DNA of 64,000 nucleotides, taken from positions 124,001 to 188,000 of the forward strand of contig NZ_AQXZ01000017.1 of assembly GCF_000380645.1 (NCBI RefSeq). The letters are read 5' to 3'. The translations under genes and the position numbers were made by a program. This DNA is from Smaragdicoccus niigatensis DSM 44881 = NBRC 103563 (GTDB lineage: Bacteria; Actinomycetota; Actinomycetes; Mycobacteriales; Mycobacteriaceae). The notes under the pieces are model-generated. The model saw only the letters and a list, made by a program, of their open reading frames with translations. It was not told the origin of the DNA and did not search any database. Of the stretch, positions 1 to 10,559 are shown one piece after another (position 1 is the stretch's first letter; each line of letters starts with the position of its first letter).

Positions 1-383
1 ATGCTCTTGATCCGGATGTCGTCCAGCTCGAGCTTGCGCACCTTGAGGTAGACCGTGTCGGGAGGGCTCAGTTGCCCGTTTGCCATCCGGACGCGTGCGC
101 CCCAGTACGCCTTGGTGAGTCCGTAGATTTCGGCCGTCGGCGACGTGATGTTGATCGACGCGTTCGCCGTCCGCCAACCCGGTTGTGGGAAGGGGATGGG
201 CTCAAACGGCGCCTTGGGGGCGCCTCCGCCAAGTGCCGACGCGAGGTTGCCCGGGCCGATCGCCATGAGCGCAATGGCGAACGCCAGACCGAACATCATG
301 GCAGTCCGGACGATTGTTCGTTGGCCCCACGGGCGAGTATCCACGCCCTCGGTCGATGTGCGCGCCCGGCGCGACGCCTTCAT
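1..383 (-). CDS. Partial membrane-anchored/secreted hypothetical protein of the DUF6230/DUF6114 cluster
   Basis: The gene runs off the left edge, so only about 127 N-terminal residues are visible. It begins MKASRRARTS, has a basic N-terminus and then a hydrophobic stretch at about residues 30-52 (MMFGLAFAIALMAIG), which is a signal peptide or anchor. An extracellular-looking domain follows. The ATG at 383 overlaps the stop of the upstream DUF6114 gene in an ATGA arrangement, so it is the last visible member of a co-transcribed string. I do not recognise a family in the visible part. It could be a third DUF6230-like protein, because each DUF6114 gene here accompanies such a protein, but this is inference. 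Confidence 0.6.
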   Translation of the reverse strand, partial: MKASRRARTSTEGVDTRPWGQRTIVRTAMMFGLAFAIALMAIGPGNLASALGGGAPKAPFEPIPFPQPGWRTANASINITSPTAEIYGLTKAYWGARVRMANGQLSPPDTVYLKVRKLELDDIRIKS

Positions 384-904
384 GCCGGAGTCTCAATCTC
401 TTCCAGCTCGGTGTCCTGCGCTGCCGCCTCTTCGGTGACCTTCTTCTTCCTACCGAACGAGCGGGGCTTCGCAGGTCCCCAGCCCAGGGTCATCGAAGCA
501 CCGATGACGCCGAACAACATGCCGACGAACAGTCCACCGAGGTTTGAAATGACGATCGAGACGATCGCAACGAGCAGTCCGATGACGCCGGCGAAAAGCT
601 TCTGCGTCGGGAAGAACCAGGTCGCGAGCCCGCACAGCAGCAGGGTGCCGCCGGTCAGCCAGCCGCCGAGACCGGTCAGGCCGGCCTTGACGATGACCTG
701 GATCGGCACCATCGACATGTCGAGCAGGAAGTAGGCGCCGACAAGCATCCAGAGGCCGCCCCAGAACGGACGCGTCCGCCGGAATCCGCGGAACCAGATG
801 CGGCCGTCGTTGAACAGATTCTTGACGCGCTGCACATGCGAGATGGCAACAGGTGCCAGCTCGGTCTCCTGAACTGCGTCTTCGAGAACAGAGTCGGTTA
901 GCAA
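380..904 (-). CDS. DUF6114 family four-helix membrane protein
   Basis: The protein has 174 residues. After about 40 soluble residues comes the family-like motif FRRTRPFWGGLWML, then four hydrophobic segments (about 46-68, 73-95, 101-118, 121-143), and an acidic Glu-rich tail. Function is unknown; in actinobacteria such proteins are usually encoded beside DUF6230 proteins. The TTG start at 904 is chosen because a strong ribosome-binding site (GGGGAGGTG) lies just upstream, inside the end of the DUF6230 gene. The two coding regions overlap by 7 bases, which suggests translational coupling. A second copy of the same fold is at 1733-2125, so the pair has been duplicated. Confidence 0.75.
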   Translation of the reverse strand: MLTDSVLEDAVQETELAPVAISHVQRVKNLFNDGRIWFRGFRRTRPFWGGLWMLVGAYFLLDMSMVPIQVIVKAGLTGLGGWLTGGTLLLCGLATWFFPTQKLFAGVIGLLVAIVSIVISNLGGLFVGMLFGVIGASMTLGWGPAKPRSFGRKKKVTEEAAAQDTELEEIETPA

Positions 905-1650
905 CTCTTCACCTCCCCGGGGTGGATCGACGCGTCAAACGTAGGCGCTTGAAGCGATCCGAGGATGCTGGCGCCACGCGCCGTGCCCTCAACGTTTTCA
1001 AGATGTGCCTGACCCTCGCTTCCGTCGACACCAAATCCACCGGGCTGGCCGTTGAGCGAGACACCGTTGATGGACAGGAGGTCGGCGGACTTTCCGATCA
1101 GAGCGTTCGAGAGAGTCACGTTGTGGCCGACGAGATGAGTCACGTCGAACTGCAGGTTGGCACCTGACGCGAGGCCGGAGTCCGGCGGTACCGACAGGAC
1201 GACCGAATACGTGCCGCCGAGGATCGTCTGCGACGCAATGATGCAGACACCCGTCAGGGTTCCGCTACCCACCGCAGCGTGCAGGATGGCCTCCGGCCTG
1301 GTCTTGCCCTTGGTGTCCGTGACGTTCAGCGAGCTGACGACGATGTCGAGGCCCTGGGCGTCGAGCGCCTGGACCGCCAGCGACATCGGCTTGTCGGCAA
1401 CGTTGAAGTTCGCCGCCAGTGCGCCCTGTGCCATTGCGGCACCGAGGCCGGTGACGATCGCCATGGATGGGACCAGCACCGCTGCTCCGCGTCCCCACCG
1501 GGTGCGGTTCTGCGGCGTGGCGTGCGCGGCTTCTCGAACCTCGGCGTTGAAGGAGTCCGCAGCAGCGAAAGCCTTGGTGCGGAGAGTCACGGTTTGGGCT
1601 ACGAGAGCGCTGCCGCCGCGATTCGCCCAATTCTTCATTTTCGTGATCAC
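898..1650 (-). CDS. DUF6230 family secreted/anchored protein
   Basis: The protein has about 250 residues with one strong hydrophobic segment (about 57-80, VLVPSMAIVTGLGAAMAQGALA) after a long basic N-terminus, then a beta-rich exported domain with no recognisable catalytic motif. The layout and its DUF6114 partner fit DUF6230, a family of unknown function. An upstream ATG-like frame extends to 1698. I prefer the GTG at 1650 because GGAAGGA sits 9 bases before it; an ATG at 1638 is the other option. The protein ends in Cys. It overlaps the following DUF6114 gene. Confidence 0.7.
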   Translation of the reverse strand: MITKMKNWANRGGSALVAQTVTLRTKAFAAADSFNAEVREAAHATPQNRTRWGRGAAVLVPSMAIVTGLGAAMAQGALAANFNVADKPMSLAVQALDAQGLDIVVSSLNVTDTKGKTRPEAILHAAVGSGTLTGVCIIASQTILGGTYSVVLSVPPDSGLASGANLQFDVTHLVGHNVTLSNALIGKSADLLSINGVSLNGQPGGFGVDGSEGQAHLENVEGTARGASILGSLQAPTFDASIHPGEVKSC

Positions 1651-1732
1651 TTCTGGTGTTCCTTCCCGCTCTTGGGGAATTGCTGCGGACGTGCACATTG
1701 CGCGGCTGCGCTCTGGGGAAAAATCAGGGTTT

Positions 1733-2125
1733 TCATGCGTTCACCTGCGTGGGGGTGAGTTCTTCGTCGCTCATGCGGCCCTGCGGCAGTGTCCAACCGA
1801 AGGCCCAACACCCACCGATGACCGACAGGAGCATTCCGGCGACGAAGCCGCCGAGGTTGGTGAGCGGGAACGACAGCAGGCCGACGATCACGGCGAGGAC
1901 GCCGGCGACGTTCTTGCTCTGTGGACGGAACCAGATCATGAAGCCGAGGAACAGATCGACGATTCCGAGCACGAGGCCGAAGATCGCGCCGAGGCCGGCG
2001 CTGATGATCATGGTGACCGGGTTGAACGGGACCGCGAACACCAAGATGAGGAAGCCGGCGATGAAGACCAGCAAGCCACCCCAGAATGGGCGGGTCCAGC
2101 GGAACTCACGGAATTTCTGGAACAT
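1733..2125 (-). CDS. DUF6114 family membrane protein (second copy)
   Basis: The protein has 130 residues. It starts with a short helix and the motif FRWTRPFWGGLLVF, which matches FRRTRPFWGGLWML in the copy at 380-904, followed by four hydrophobic segments and a short tail. The ATG at 2125 is preceded at 11 bases by GAGGGGG; an in-frame GTG at 2149 lies inside the upstream gene. It starts after the stop of the DUF6230-like gene at 2140, in the same order as the other pair, so the arrangement looks like a duplicated two-gene unit. Function is unknown. Confidence 0.75.
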   Translation of the reverse strand: MFQKFREFRWTRPFWGGLLVFIAGFLILVFAVPFNPVTMIISAGLGAIFGLVLGIVDLFLGFMIWFRPQSKNVAGVLAVIVGLLSFPLTNLGGFVAGMLLSVIGGCWAFGWTLPQGRMSDEELTPTQVNA

Positions 2126-2139
2126 TGTCGTCGCCCCCT

Positions 2140-2817
2140 CTAGTAGCACTCGTGGTGTTCGACGCCCTTGCCATGGCCGAACTTGGGGATACCAAGTCCA
2201 GTCAGAGTGGCACGGCCGTACAGCCCGGCACTCTTGGCGTTGGCCTGGAGTTCAGAGAAGGTCAGCGGACCGTGTCCTTCGACGCCCATGATTCCGACGC
2301 CGCCGTCTACCCCGTCGATCGTCGCGGCGTCCTTGTTGAGTTCGACGCCGGACACCAGGTTCGACGCATCTTTGTTCACGGGTTTGCCGTCGTTGGTCTC
2401 GGCCGCGAGAACCGCGTTGACCAGGTGCGCATCGGCAGCTGCGGCCTTCAGATCGTGGATAACGACCTCTTTGGTCGAGTGAAGTTGGACTGTCCAACTG
2501 CCGATGACCGGGAAGGTCAGGTTCATCGACATGCACAATCCGTTGAGCTTGGCTTCGGGGATCTGCGCGATGAGGGTGGGGACCTTGTCTCCGCCGTTCT
2601 TCATCTGCGTGAGGTCCGCGTAGGCGAGCAGGCCACCGGGGGCGCTGCCACTGCGACCGTTGGACGTCAGCTTGACGTCTTGTCCCTTGATCGCCAGGTT
2701 CAGTGGCATCCAACCGATGAACAGGAACGCAGCCATGAGGAGCATGCCCAGGCCAGCCGGGAGAAACAGGGGTACTGCGCGGCGCCACCGGAGTCGGCCA
2801 CGGTCTTGCTTCTGCAC
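2140..2817 (-). CDS. DUF6230-like secreted/anchored protein
   Basis: The protein has 225 residues. A basic N-terminus (MQKQDRGRLRWRR) precedes a single hydrophobic helix at about 14-36, followed by an exported domain rich in small and hydrophobic residues, ending GVEHHECY. It is the first gene of the minus-strand cluster. The GTG at 2817 has GAGAGGAG 7 bases upstream. The 165 bases between it and pncA downstream of its promoter side are AT-rich by local standards and probably hold the cluster promoter. Sequence similarity to the DUF6230 protein at 898-1650 is weak but the layout is the same. Function is unknown. Confidence 0.65.
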   Translation of the reverse strand: MQKQDRGRLRWRRAVPLFLPAGLGMLLMAAFLFIGWMPLNLAIKGQDVKLTSNGRSGSAPGGLLAYADLTQMKNGGDKVPTLIAQIPEAKLNGLCMSMNLTFPVIGSWTVQLHSTKEVVIHDLKAAAADAHLVNAVLAAETNDGKPVNKDASNLVSGVELNKDAATIDGVDGGVGIMGVEGHGPLTFSELQANAKSAGLYGRATLTGLGIPKFGHGKGVEHHECY

Positions 2818-2982
2818 GCTCCCGCTCCTCTCTCAAGAGTTAATGACTGGAAGACACTTATGAGGCGAAACAGGTTCTCTGTTGCGTCTGTTACAGCTGT
2901 GAATGCCGTGACGGTATCACTCGCGTGCAACACTTGAGGCAACTTTGGAAACCTCAGTAACAGCTTTTTCGTTAGTTAGCTG

Positions 2983-3582
2983 TTATCTATTCGTGTCCGA
3001 CGCGCCGACTAGCGTCACACCTGCCACACGCAGATCGTGTAAAGCGGCCTCGCTTGTTACGGGGTCCACTCCCGCGATGAAGTCGAGCAGTACTCGCGTA
3101 GCAAACCCTGCGACCTGCGCATCGAGGGCGGTGGCGCGCACGCAGTAGTCGGTCGCGACGCCGACGATGTCGACCGCAGTGACATTCCTGTCGCGGAGCC
3201 ATTGTTCGAGGCTTGTGTCAGTGGAGTCAGTGCCTTCGAAGCCGGAATAAGCGGCCGAATATGCGCCCTTCGAGAAAACTGCTTGAATTTTCAAGAGGTT
3301 CAAAGCCGGATGGAATTCTGCGCCGTGAGTCCCGGCTTGGCAGTGCGGCGGCCAACTGTGGCGGTAATCAGGGGCTTCGGCCCAGTGTGACCCGGGTGCG
3401 ATGTGGTAGTCGCGCGTCGCGGCAATACAGTCGTATTGCTCTGCGTGGGTAAGTAATTCGTTGGAAATCCGCGCAGCGGTCGCGTCGCCGCCCACGACTG
3501 CCAGGGACCCGCCCTCGCAGAAGTCGTTCTGCACGTCGACGATGAGTAATGCTCGCCGCGGCGAACTGTCCGTCATGCTCAC
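2983..3582 (-). CDS. pncA: Nicotinamidase/pyrazinamidase
   Basis: The protein has 199 residues and hydrolyses nicotinamide to nicotinate in the NAD salvage pathway. The isochorismatase-like catalytic triad is visible: Asp16 (IVDVQNDF), Lys105 (FSKG) and Cys147 (VATDYCVRA). The family metal ligands are Asp58, His60, His66 and His80. All match M. tuberculosis PncA positions with an offset of 9 residues. Its start overlaps the end of pncB in ATGA fashion, so nicotinamidase and nicotinate phosphoribosyltransferase are co-translated and act in consecutive steps. In M. tuberculosis the two genes are apart, so this linkage differs. The enzyme would also activate pyrazinamide. Confidence 0.93.
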   Translation of the reverse strand: MSMTDSSPRRALLIVDVQNDFCEGGSLAVVGGDATAARISNELLTHAEQYDCIAATRDYHIAPGSHWAEAPDYRHSWPPHCQAGTHGAEFHPALNLLKIQAVFSKGAYSAAYSGFEGTDSTDTSLEQWLRDRNVTAVDIVGVATDYCVRATALDAQVAGFATRVLLDFIAGVDPVTSEAALHDLRVAGVTLVGASDTNR

Positions 3583-4859
3583 GCCTCCATGCTGGTTGGA
3601 ATCGCGGGTTCACCGGCCGAGGGATCGAGAGCCTGGGGTGGGAGGTTCTGCAATCCGGTCGCCAATCTGGCGCGCGCCGCAACCAGTGGCTCTGTGTAGG
3701 TTCGCTCGCCGGAGCGCATCATCGGTGTCTGGAGTTCGCGGAGAGTTTGCTGTAGCGGGGCGTTCGTGGGCCGGATGACCTCTTCGACCGCTACGCCGTC
3801 GTCAAATCTCCGGAATGCCCGCTTGGCTCCGCCGTGAGTCGCCTTCTGGCTGCTTTTCTTCGCCACCGGGATTCCATCGACCTCGACGAGCTTGTAGACG
3901 AGACCAGCGGTCGGGGCTCCGGATCCCGTCACCAACGACGTCCCGACCCCGAACCCGTCGACCGGTGCCTCACGCAACGCCTCGATGGAGAACTCGTCGA
4001 GGTCGCCAGAGAGCAGGATTCGCGTGCTCGTGGCGCCGGCATCGTCCAGTTGCTCGCGCACATCGCGCGCATGCTGCCCGAGATCGCCCGAGTCGATGCG
4101 AACCGCGCCGAGTTTCGTTCCCGCCGCGGCGATCGCCTTCTCGACACCGCTGCGCACGTCGAAGGTGTCGACGAGGAGCGTTGTCTGCGGTCCCATCGAG
4201 GAGACCTGGCTGGCGAACGCAGCAGTCTCCGGATCGGCCGCCAGCCCGGAATGAAGGAGGACGAAGGCGTGCGCGCTGGTCCCGGCTCCGGGGATGCCGT
4301 AGCGGCGAACTGCTTCGAGATTGGACGTCGCGGTGAATCCGGCGATGTAGGCGGCGCGGGCAGCGGAGGGAGCCGCTTGTTCATGTGTCCGGCGCCCGCC
4401 CATTTCGATGAGCGTGCGACCTCGGGCCGCGGTGACCATGCGTGCCGCCGCAGCGGCGATCGCACAGTCGTGGTTGAGGACCGACAAGAGAAGTGTCTCG
4501 AGCAGCACGCACTCGCCGAACGTGCCCCGGACGGTCAGGATCGGAGAGTCGGGAAAGAACAGTTCACCTTCGGGGTAACCGTCGATGTCGCCGGAGAACC
4601 GGAACCGGCGAAGCCAGTCGATCGTGCGGTCATCGAGGAATTTGCCCACTGTTTCGATCTCGTCGGCACCGAAGCGAAATGCGTCGACCGCGTCCAGCAG
4701 TCGCTGTGCTCCGCACGCGACGCCGTAGCGGCGTCCTTCGGGCAATCGACGTGCGAAAACCTCGAAAACAACCGGTCGATCAGCCGTCCCGTCCCGCAGC
4801 GCTGCGGCGAGCATCGTCAGCTCATATTGGTCGGTGAGCAGCGCTGTGGAGTGCCCCAT
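3579..4859 (-). CDS. pncB: Nicotinate phosphoribosyltransferase
   Basis: The protein has 426 residues and converts nicotinate and PRPP to nicotinate mononucleotide, the committed Preiss-Handler step. Features include the N-terminal [11 protein letters not shown] motif typical of the family, the central EMGGRR(T)HE segment, and the VRIDSGDLG motif (PRPP/product site). Length is normal. It lies upstream of pncA with a 4-base overlap, and divergently from clpS across 44 bases, as Rv1330c (pncB1) does relative to Rv1331. The start at 4859 is an ATG. Confidence 0.95.
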   Translation of the reverse strand: MGHSTALLTDQYELTMLAAALRDGTADRPVVFEVFARRLPEGRRYGVACGAQRLLDAVDAFRFGADEIETVGKFLDDRTIDWLRRFRFSGDIDGYPEGELFFPDSPILTVRGTFGECVLLETLLLSVLNHDCAIAAAAARMVTAARGRTLIEMGGRRTHEQAAPSAARAAYIAGFTATSNLEAVRRYGIPGAGTSAHAFVLLHSGLAADPETAAFASQVSSMGPQTTLLVDTFDVRSGVEKAIAAAGTKLGAVRIDSGDLGQHARDVREQLDDAGATSTRILLSGDLDEFSIEALREAPVDGFGVGTSLVTGSGAPTAGLVYKLVEVDGIPVAKKSSQKATHGGAKRAFRRFDDGVAVEEVIRPTNAPLQQTLRELQTPMMRSGERTYTEPLVAARARLATGLQNLPPQALDPSAGEPAIPTSMEA

Positions 4860-4903
4860 ACGCCCATCTTGGGTGTTGCAGGCTTCCGGCGGAGTCGTAC
4901 GCT

Positions 4904-5236
4904 GTGTATATGCGATTAGTCGATCTGACGACTGTTGTGCTCAAGTCGGCTCCGCAGGAAACCGAGGCACCGGAAGAGGTCACCGAGTACCTCGAGAACG
5001 TGGAGCTGCCCTGGGTGACCATCGTCTGGGATGACCCCGTCAACCTCATGAACTACGTGACGTTCATCTTCCAGAAGCTGTTCGGATACACGAAGGCGCG
5101 CGCCACGGACCTCATGATGCAGGTCCATAAGGAAGGCAAGGCCGTCGTGACGAGCGGCTCTCGGGACAAGATGGAACACGACGTCCAACGTCTACATGCC
5201 GCCGGCTTGTGGGCCACGCTGCAGCGCAGCGAATAG
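4904..5236 (+). CDS. clpS: ATP-dependent Clp protease adaptor ClpS
   Basis: The adaptor delivers N-degron substrates to the ClpC/ClpA unfoldase. The protein has about 110 residues with the ClpS core: [20 protein letters not shown] (the DDxxN binding-pocket region), then an [12 protein letters not shown] helix and HKEGKAVV. Two starts are possible: GTG at 4904 with GGCGGAG 9 bases upstream, or ATG at 4910. I give the GTG. It is divergent from pncB and followed by DUF2017, as in Rv1331-Rv1332. Confidence 0.93.
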   Translation: MYMRLVDLTTVVLKSAPQETEAPEEVTEYLENVELPWVTIVWDDPVNLMNYVTFIFQKLFGYTKARATDLMMQVHKEGKAVVTSGSRDKMEHDVQRLHAAGLWATLQRSE

Positions 5237-5259
5237 CGAATAAGGAGTACGTCCGCACG

Positions 5260-5823
5260 GTGCGAACCTGGACCCGGAAAGGCTCACTGGGCGGGCCGAA
5301 GCTTCGCTCGGAAATCGACGGCAATGAAGCAGCGGTCCTGCGATCGCTGGTCGAGTCGGTTCGCGGAATGCTGTCGGACCGAGCGGAATCGACACCGCAG
5401 GATCCGCTCGCGGAACTCACCGGCATACGAACCGGTCACTCGAAGCCCCCCGAGGAGGCGGCTTTGGCGCGACTTCTGCCGGACTTTCACAAGCCGGACA
5501 AGAAAGATGATGGCAGCGACCTCAACGGCGCGCTGCGAAGCCTGCACGAGCCGGAGATCATCGACGCGAAGTGCGCGGCCGCCGACGTCATCCTCCGCAC
5601 ATTGCCCTCTGGTGGCGGCAAGATCGTGCTCACGCTCGAGCAGGCCGATGCCTGGATGTCCGGTCTCAACGACGTCCGTCTGGCGCTCGGCACCGCACTG
5701 GACGTTCACCCCGAGATGCCGGATGAGCTCGAACCCGGCGACCCCCGCGCGCCGCACCTGCCGGTCTATCACTGGCTCACCTGGATGCAGGATTCGCTCA
5801 TTCAGGCGTTGATGGGGGAGTAG
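5260..5823 (+). CDS. DUF2017 family protein (Rv1332-like)
   Basis: The protein has about 187 residues, is soluble and mostly helical, with a regular pattern (LRSLVESVRGMLSDR; ARLLPDFHKPD; LNDVRLALGTALDV). It matches the DUF2017 family by composition and by position directly after clpS. Its role is unknown; the conserved pairing with clpS suggests a link to proteolysis, but that is inference. The GTG at 5260 is preceded by AAGGAG with a 12-base spacer; an upstream GTG at 5209 would overlap clpS and is less likely. Confidence 0.8.
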   Translation: MRTWTRKGSLGGPKLRSEIDGNEAAVLRSLVESVRGMLSDRAESTPQDPLAELTGIRTGHSKPPEEAALARLLPDFHKPDKKDDGSDLNGALRSLHEPEIIDAKCAAADVILRTLPSGGGKIVLTLEQADAWMSGLNDVRLALGTALDVHPEMPDELEPGDPRAPHLPVYHWLTWMQDSLIQALMGE

Positions 5824-5898
5824 CGGGCTCCAAACTTGCGGGAATGCACGTCAATCCGCGACCGTTGAGTCAGAAGACTTGGGTGAAGGGGTGAGGAC

Positions 5899-6315
5899 GT
5901 GCTGGTGATCCGGGCGGATCTCGTGGAGGCGATGGTCAAGCACGCGCGCGCGGACCATCCAGATGAGGCCTGCGGGATCATCGCTGGTCCTGAAGGTTCC
6001 GACCAGCCGCTTCGATTCGTACCGATGGTCAACGCCGAGCGCTCGCCGACCTTCTACCGTTTCGATTCCGGTGAGCAGTTGCGGCTGTGGCGCGAGATGG
6101 ACCGCAACGACGAAGAACCGGTCGTCATCTATCACTCGCACACGGCGACCGAGGCCTACCCGAGCCGTACCGATATCTCGTATGCCTCGGAGCCGAACGC
6201 GCACTATGTCCTGGTGTCGACCCGTGACGCGGACACCGATGAGATCCGCAGCTACCGGATCGTCGACGGAGTGGTCACCGAAGAACCTGTTTCGATCGTT
6301 GAAAGCTATTCCTGA
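5899..6315 (+). CDS. mec: JAMM/MPN+ metalloprotease Mec, processes sulfur carrier CysO
   Basis: The protein has 138 residues and is a zinc-dependent JAB/JAMM isopeptidase. The motif HSHTATEAYPSRTDI gives the two zinc-binding histidines, the serine and the aspartate of HxH...Sx2D, with an upstream conserved Glu in DEACGIIAG. In the characterised M. tuberculosis system, Mec cleaves the cysteine formed on the C-terminus of CysO. It is followed at once by cysO and cysM. The start is GTG at 5899 with a GTGAGGA leader. Confidence 0.93.
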   Translation: MLVIRADLVEAMVKHARADHPDEACGIIAGPEGSDQPLRFVPMVNAERSPTFYRFDSGEQLRLWREMDRNDEEPVVIYHSHTATEAYPSRTDISYASEPNAHYVLVSTRDADTDEIRSYRIVDGVVTEEPVSIVESYS

Positions 6316-6325
6316 GGAGAGAGAA

Positions 6326-6598
6326 GTGCCTGTAACTGTTTCCGTTCCGACGATTTTGCGCACGCACACCGGCGGCCAGAAGCGTGTCGAGGCAACCGGC
6401 TCGACGTTGGCCGAGGTGATCGACAACCTCGACTCCAACTTCGCCGGACTCAAGGAACGGCTGGTCAACGACGGAAAGCTGCACCGCTTCGTCAACATCT
6501 ACGTCAATGACGAGGATGTTCGTTTCAGCGGCGGGCTCGCAACGGCGATCTCCGACGGGGACGACGTCACGATTCTGCCCGCGGTGGCCGGAGGTTAA
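6326..6598 (+). CDS. cysO: Sulfur carrier protein CysO (MoaD/ThiS fold)
   Basis: This is a 90-residue ubiquitin-like protein that ends in Gly-Gly (PAVAGG), the site that carries a thiocarboxylate. The MoaD/ThiS core includes VSVPTILRTHTGG near the N-terminus, NIYVNDEDVRF in the middle and DGDDVTILPA before the tail. The GTG start at 6326 has GAGGAG 6 bases upstream, and the stop codon abuts the cysM start with no gap. It donates sulfur to O-phosphoserine-derived aminoacrylate on CysM; Mec then releases cysteine. Confidence 0.95.
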   Translation: MPVTVSVPTILRTHTGGQKRVEATGSTLAEVIDNLDSNFAGLKERLVNDGKLHRFVNIYVNDEDVRFSGGLATAISDGDDVTILPAVAGG

Positions 6599-8145
<1,547 letters not shown>

Positions 8146-8209
8146 CTACGGGGACTCGCCGACGAATTCTTCGGCAAATGTTTTAGATGCGTCCAGCGGT
8201 CGTGGCAGC

Positions 8210-8981
8210 ATGACACGCATGCGGCTTACGGTACTGGGGTGCTCGGGCAGTGTAGGCGGCCCGGACTCCGCAGCGTCGGGCTACCTGCTCACCGGTCCCG
8301 GCATGACGCCGGTCGTATTGGAATTCGGTCCCGGCATTCTCGGTGCGCTCCAGCGATACGCCGATCCCGGTGCCGTCAACGTCTTCCTTACCCATTTGCA
8401 CGCCGATCACTGCGCCGACATTTCCGGTCTCTTGGTCTGGCGGCGGTACCACCCGAACCCGCCGTCGGGCCGCGCGCTGCTGTATGCGCCCGAAGGTTCC
8501 GCGCTTCGGCTCGGCAATGCGTCGGCGGAGGTCGGCGGCGAGACCGACGACGTGACCGACGTCCTCGAACTGCGCCCCTGGGTCGAGGGCGAGCCGCTCG
8601 ACTACGAGGGACTGTCGATCACTCCGTACCGGATGTACCACCCACCGGAGTCCTACGGCCTTCGCTTCACGACCGATACCGGCAAGGTGTTCGCCTACAC
8701 CGGTGACACTGCGGTGTAGGGATTCGCTTCTCGATCTGGCCCGGGGCGCAGACGTCCTGATGGCCGAAGCGTCCTGGACACACGACCCGGACAACCGTCC
8801 GCCCGGTGTGCACATGTCCGGTCTCGAAGCCGGCCGCACCGCTCGCGAGGCCGGGGTCGGCGAGCTGCTGATCACGCATATTCCACCGTGGACCTCGCGC
8901 GAGGAAATCATTGCCGAGGCGAAGAGCCAGTTCTCGGGACCCATCCACGCGGTGTCTCCCGGCGAGGTGTTCGATTTCTGA
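8210..8981 (+). pseudogene. Metallo-beta-lactamase-fold hydrolase (Rv1339-like), frameshifted
   Basis: The protein starts MTRMRLTVLGCSGS and contains HLHADHCADI, the metal motif HxHxDH. It is broken after FAYTGDTA by a TAG at 8717-8719. The rest of the protein continues in another frame (CRDSLLDLARGADVLMAEAS, then GVHMSGLEAGRTAREAG and LITHIPPW) to 8981. Removing one G from GCGG at 8711-8714 restores one reading frame of about 257 codons with a plausible TGDTACRDS junction. It is therefore either a recent one-base insertion or a sequencing error. The M. tuberculosis homologue Rv1339 has been reported as an atypical class II cAMP phosphodiesterase. Confidence 0.85.
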
Positions 8982-9036
8982 GAGTTCGAAGCGGACTCAC
9001 CCGAGCGATCGGCGGTAGTCTCCGCCAAACTGCGTT

Positions 9037-9058
9037 GTACGAAACTCATGTTTTGTAC
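9037..9058. promoter_or_regulatory. Inverted repeat upstream of rph, possible operator
   Basis: GTACGAAAC and GTTTTGTAC are inverted copies (one mismatch) separated by TCAT, in the 192-base gap between the metallo-beta-lactamase gene and rph. This is the size of a TetR-type operator. No cognate regulator is adjacent, so its role is a guess. Confidence 0.35.
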
Positions 9059-9173
9059 CGACTAATTTTCGGCTGACTTGTGTCTCGCCGCATCGAGTGG
9101 ACCTCTGCATTCGAGAGTCGACGCCTGTGAGGGTCTCGCCGTTGCGCGGAGCTCTAGCCGCTAGGCTCGATGC

Positions 9174-9950
9174 GTGTCTAGACGAGCCGACGGCAGAGCC
9201 GATGACGAACTTCGCGAAATCCGGATCACTCGTGGATTCACGAGCAACCCCGCGGGGTCGGTACTCGTCGAGTTTGGCAACACCCGCGTCATGTGCACCG
9301 CGAGCATCGAGACCGATGTCCCGCGCTGGCGCAAAGGCAGTGGCCTGGGCTGGCTGACGGCCGAGTACGCGATGTTGCCGGGCGCGACGCATACGCGCAG
9401 CCAGCGCGAATCAGTGAAGGGCAAGGTCGGCGGTCGCACTCAAGAGATCAGCCGGCTGATCGGTCGGTCGCTGCGGTCGTGCATCGACCTCGCGGCCATC
9501 GGCGAGAACACCATCGCGATCGACTGTGACGTTCTGCAGGCGGACGGCGGTACCCGCACTGCGGCGATCACCGGCGCCTATGTGGCGCTGTCCGATGCGG
9601 TGACGTGGCTGCGTGCCGCGGACCGGCTTCGTGACCCGCAGCCGATTTCGTGTGCGATCGCGGCCGTGAGTGTCGGCGTTGTCGACGGTCGGGTGCGCAT
9701 CGATCTGCCCTACGAAGAGGACTCTCGCGCTGAGGTCGACATGAACGTCGTCGCCACCGACGTCGGCACGCTCGTCGAGGTGCAGGGCACGGGTGAGGGC
9801 GCGACGTTCCCGCGGTCGACCCTCGATTCGCTGCTCGATCTTGCGGTCGCGGGATGCGACAAGATCTTCGAGGTGCAGAAGCAGGCTCTGGCGCTGCCGT
9901 ACCCCGGTGAACTGCCGGAGTCGGCGCCGAAGAAGAAGTTCGGTGCCTGA
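9174..9950 (+). CDS. rph: Ribonuclease PH
   Basis: The protein has 258 residues. This phosphate-dependent 3'-5' exoribonuclease trims tRNA 3' ends. Family motifs include the N-terminal [40 protein letters not shown], the phosphate-site region [15 protein letters not shown], and [18 protein letters not shown]. Length is typical. The start is GTG at 9174. Its stop overlaps the GTG of rdgB, so the two are translationally coupled, as in Rv1340-Rv1341. Confidence 0.95.
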   Translation: MSRRADGRADDELREIRITRGFTSNPAGSVLVEFGNTRVMCTASIETDVPRWRKGSGLGWLTAEYAMLPGATHTRSQRESVKGKVGGRTQEISRLIGRSLRSCIDLAAIGENTIAIDCDVLQADGGTRTAAITGAYVALSDAVTWLRAADRLRDPQPISCAIAAVSVGVVDGRVRIDLPYEEDSRAEVDMNVVATDVGTLVEVQGTGEGATFPRSTLDSLLDLAVAGCDKIFEVQKQALALPYPGELPESAPKKKFGA

Positions 9951-10551
9951 GCTCCTCGTCGCCAGCCGCAACGCGAAGAAACTGAAGGAACTGCGTCGGG
10001 TTCTCGACGACGCCGGGATTGAAGGGCTCTCGCTGTTGAGCCTGGGCGATGTTCCGCCGTTCCCGGAGTCGCCGGAGTCCGGGGCGACGTTCGCGGACAA
10101 TGCCCTGATCAAGGCTCGGGATGGTGTCGCCGCGACGGGAATCGCTTGTCTCGCGGACGATTCGGGTATCGAAGTCGACGCGCTGAACGGCATGCCGGGC
10201 GTGCTGTCGGCGCGCTGGTCGGGTACGCATGGGCAGGACCAGGCGAACAACGAGCTCTTGCTCGGTCAGCTCGGCGACGTGCCCGAGGAGCGGCGGGGCG
10301 GACGCTTCGTGTCGGTGTGCGCACTCGTTCTGCCGGATGGTTCGGAGACGATCGTGCGCGGGGAGTGGCCTGGCCGAATCGCCCGCGCGCCGCGCGGTGC
10401 GGGCGGATTCGGCTACGACCCGATCTTCCTGCCGGACGGGTTCGACTGTGCGGCAGCCGAGTTGACACCAGAGCAGAAAAACGCGGTGTCCCACCGGGGC
10501 AACGCCTTGCGGCAGTTGATCCCGGCGTTGCGGGCGCTAGCTTCTAGCTGA
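9943..10551 (+). CDS. rdgB: Non-canonical purine NTP pyrophosphatase (RdgB/HAM1)
   Basis: The protein has 202 residues and removes ITP, dITP and XTP from the nucleotide pool. It starts with [16 protein letters not shown] (family (S/T)xNxxK motif) and has [26 protein letters not shown] and [11 protein letters not shown], then [10 protein letters not shown] near the C-terminus. The GTG at 9943 lies within the end of rph. It is convergent with the DUF3817 gene, 8 bases apart. Confidence 0.94.
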   Translation: MPELLVASRNAKKLKELRRVLDDAGIEGLSLLSLGDVPPFPESPESGATFADNALIKARDGVAATGIACLADDSGIEVDALNGMPGVLSARWSGTHGQDQANNELLLGQLGDVPEERRGGRFVSVCALVLPDGSETIVRGEWPGRIARAPRGAGGFGYDPIFLPDGFDCAAAELTPEQKNAVSHRGNALRQLIPALRALASS

Positions 10552-10559
10552 GGCCCGGC

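Noticed and set aside
1313-1330. Extra TCCGTG half-sites outside the array (for example near 1313, 13618, 21285 and 21762)
   Set aside because: They lack the second half at the N4 spacing, so they are not counted as array operators.
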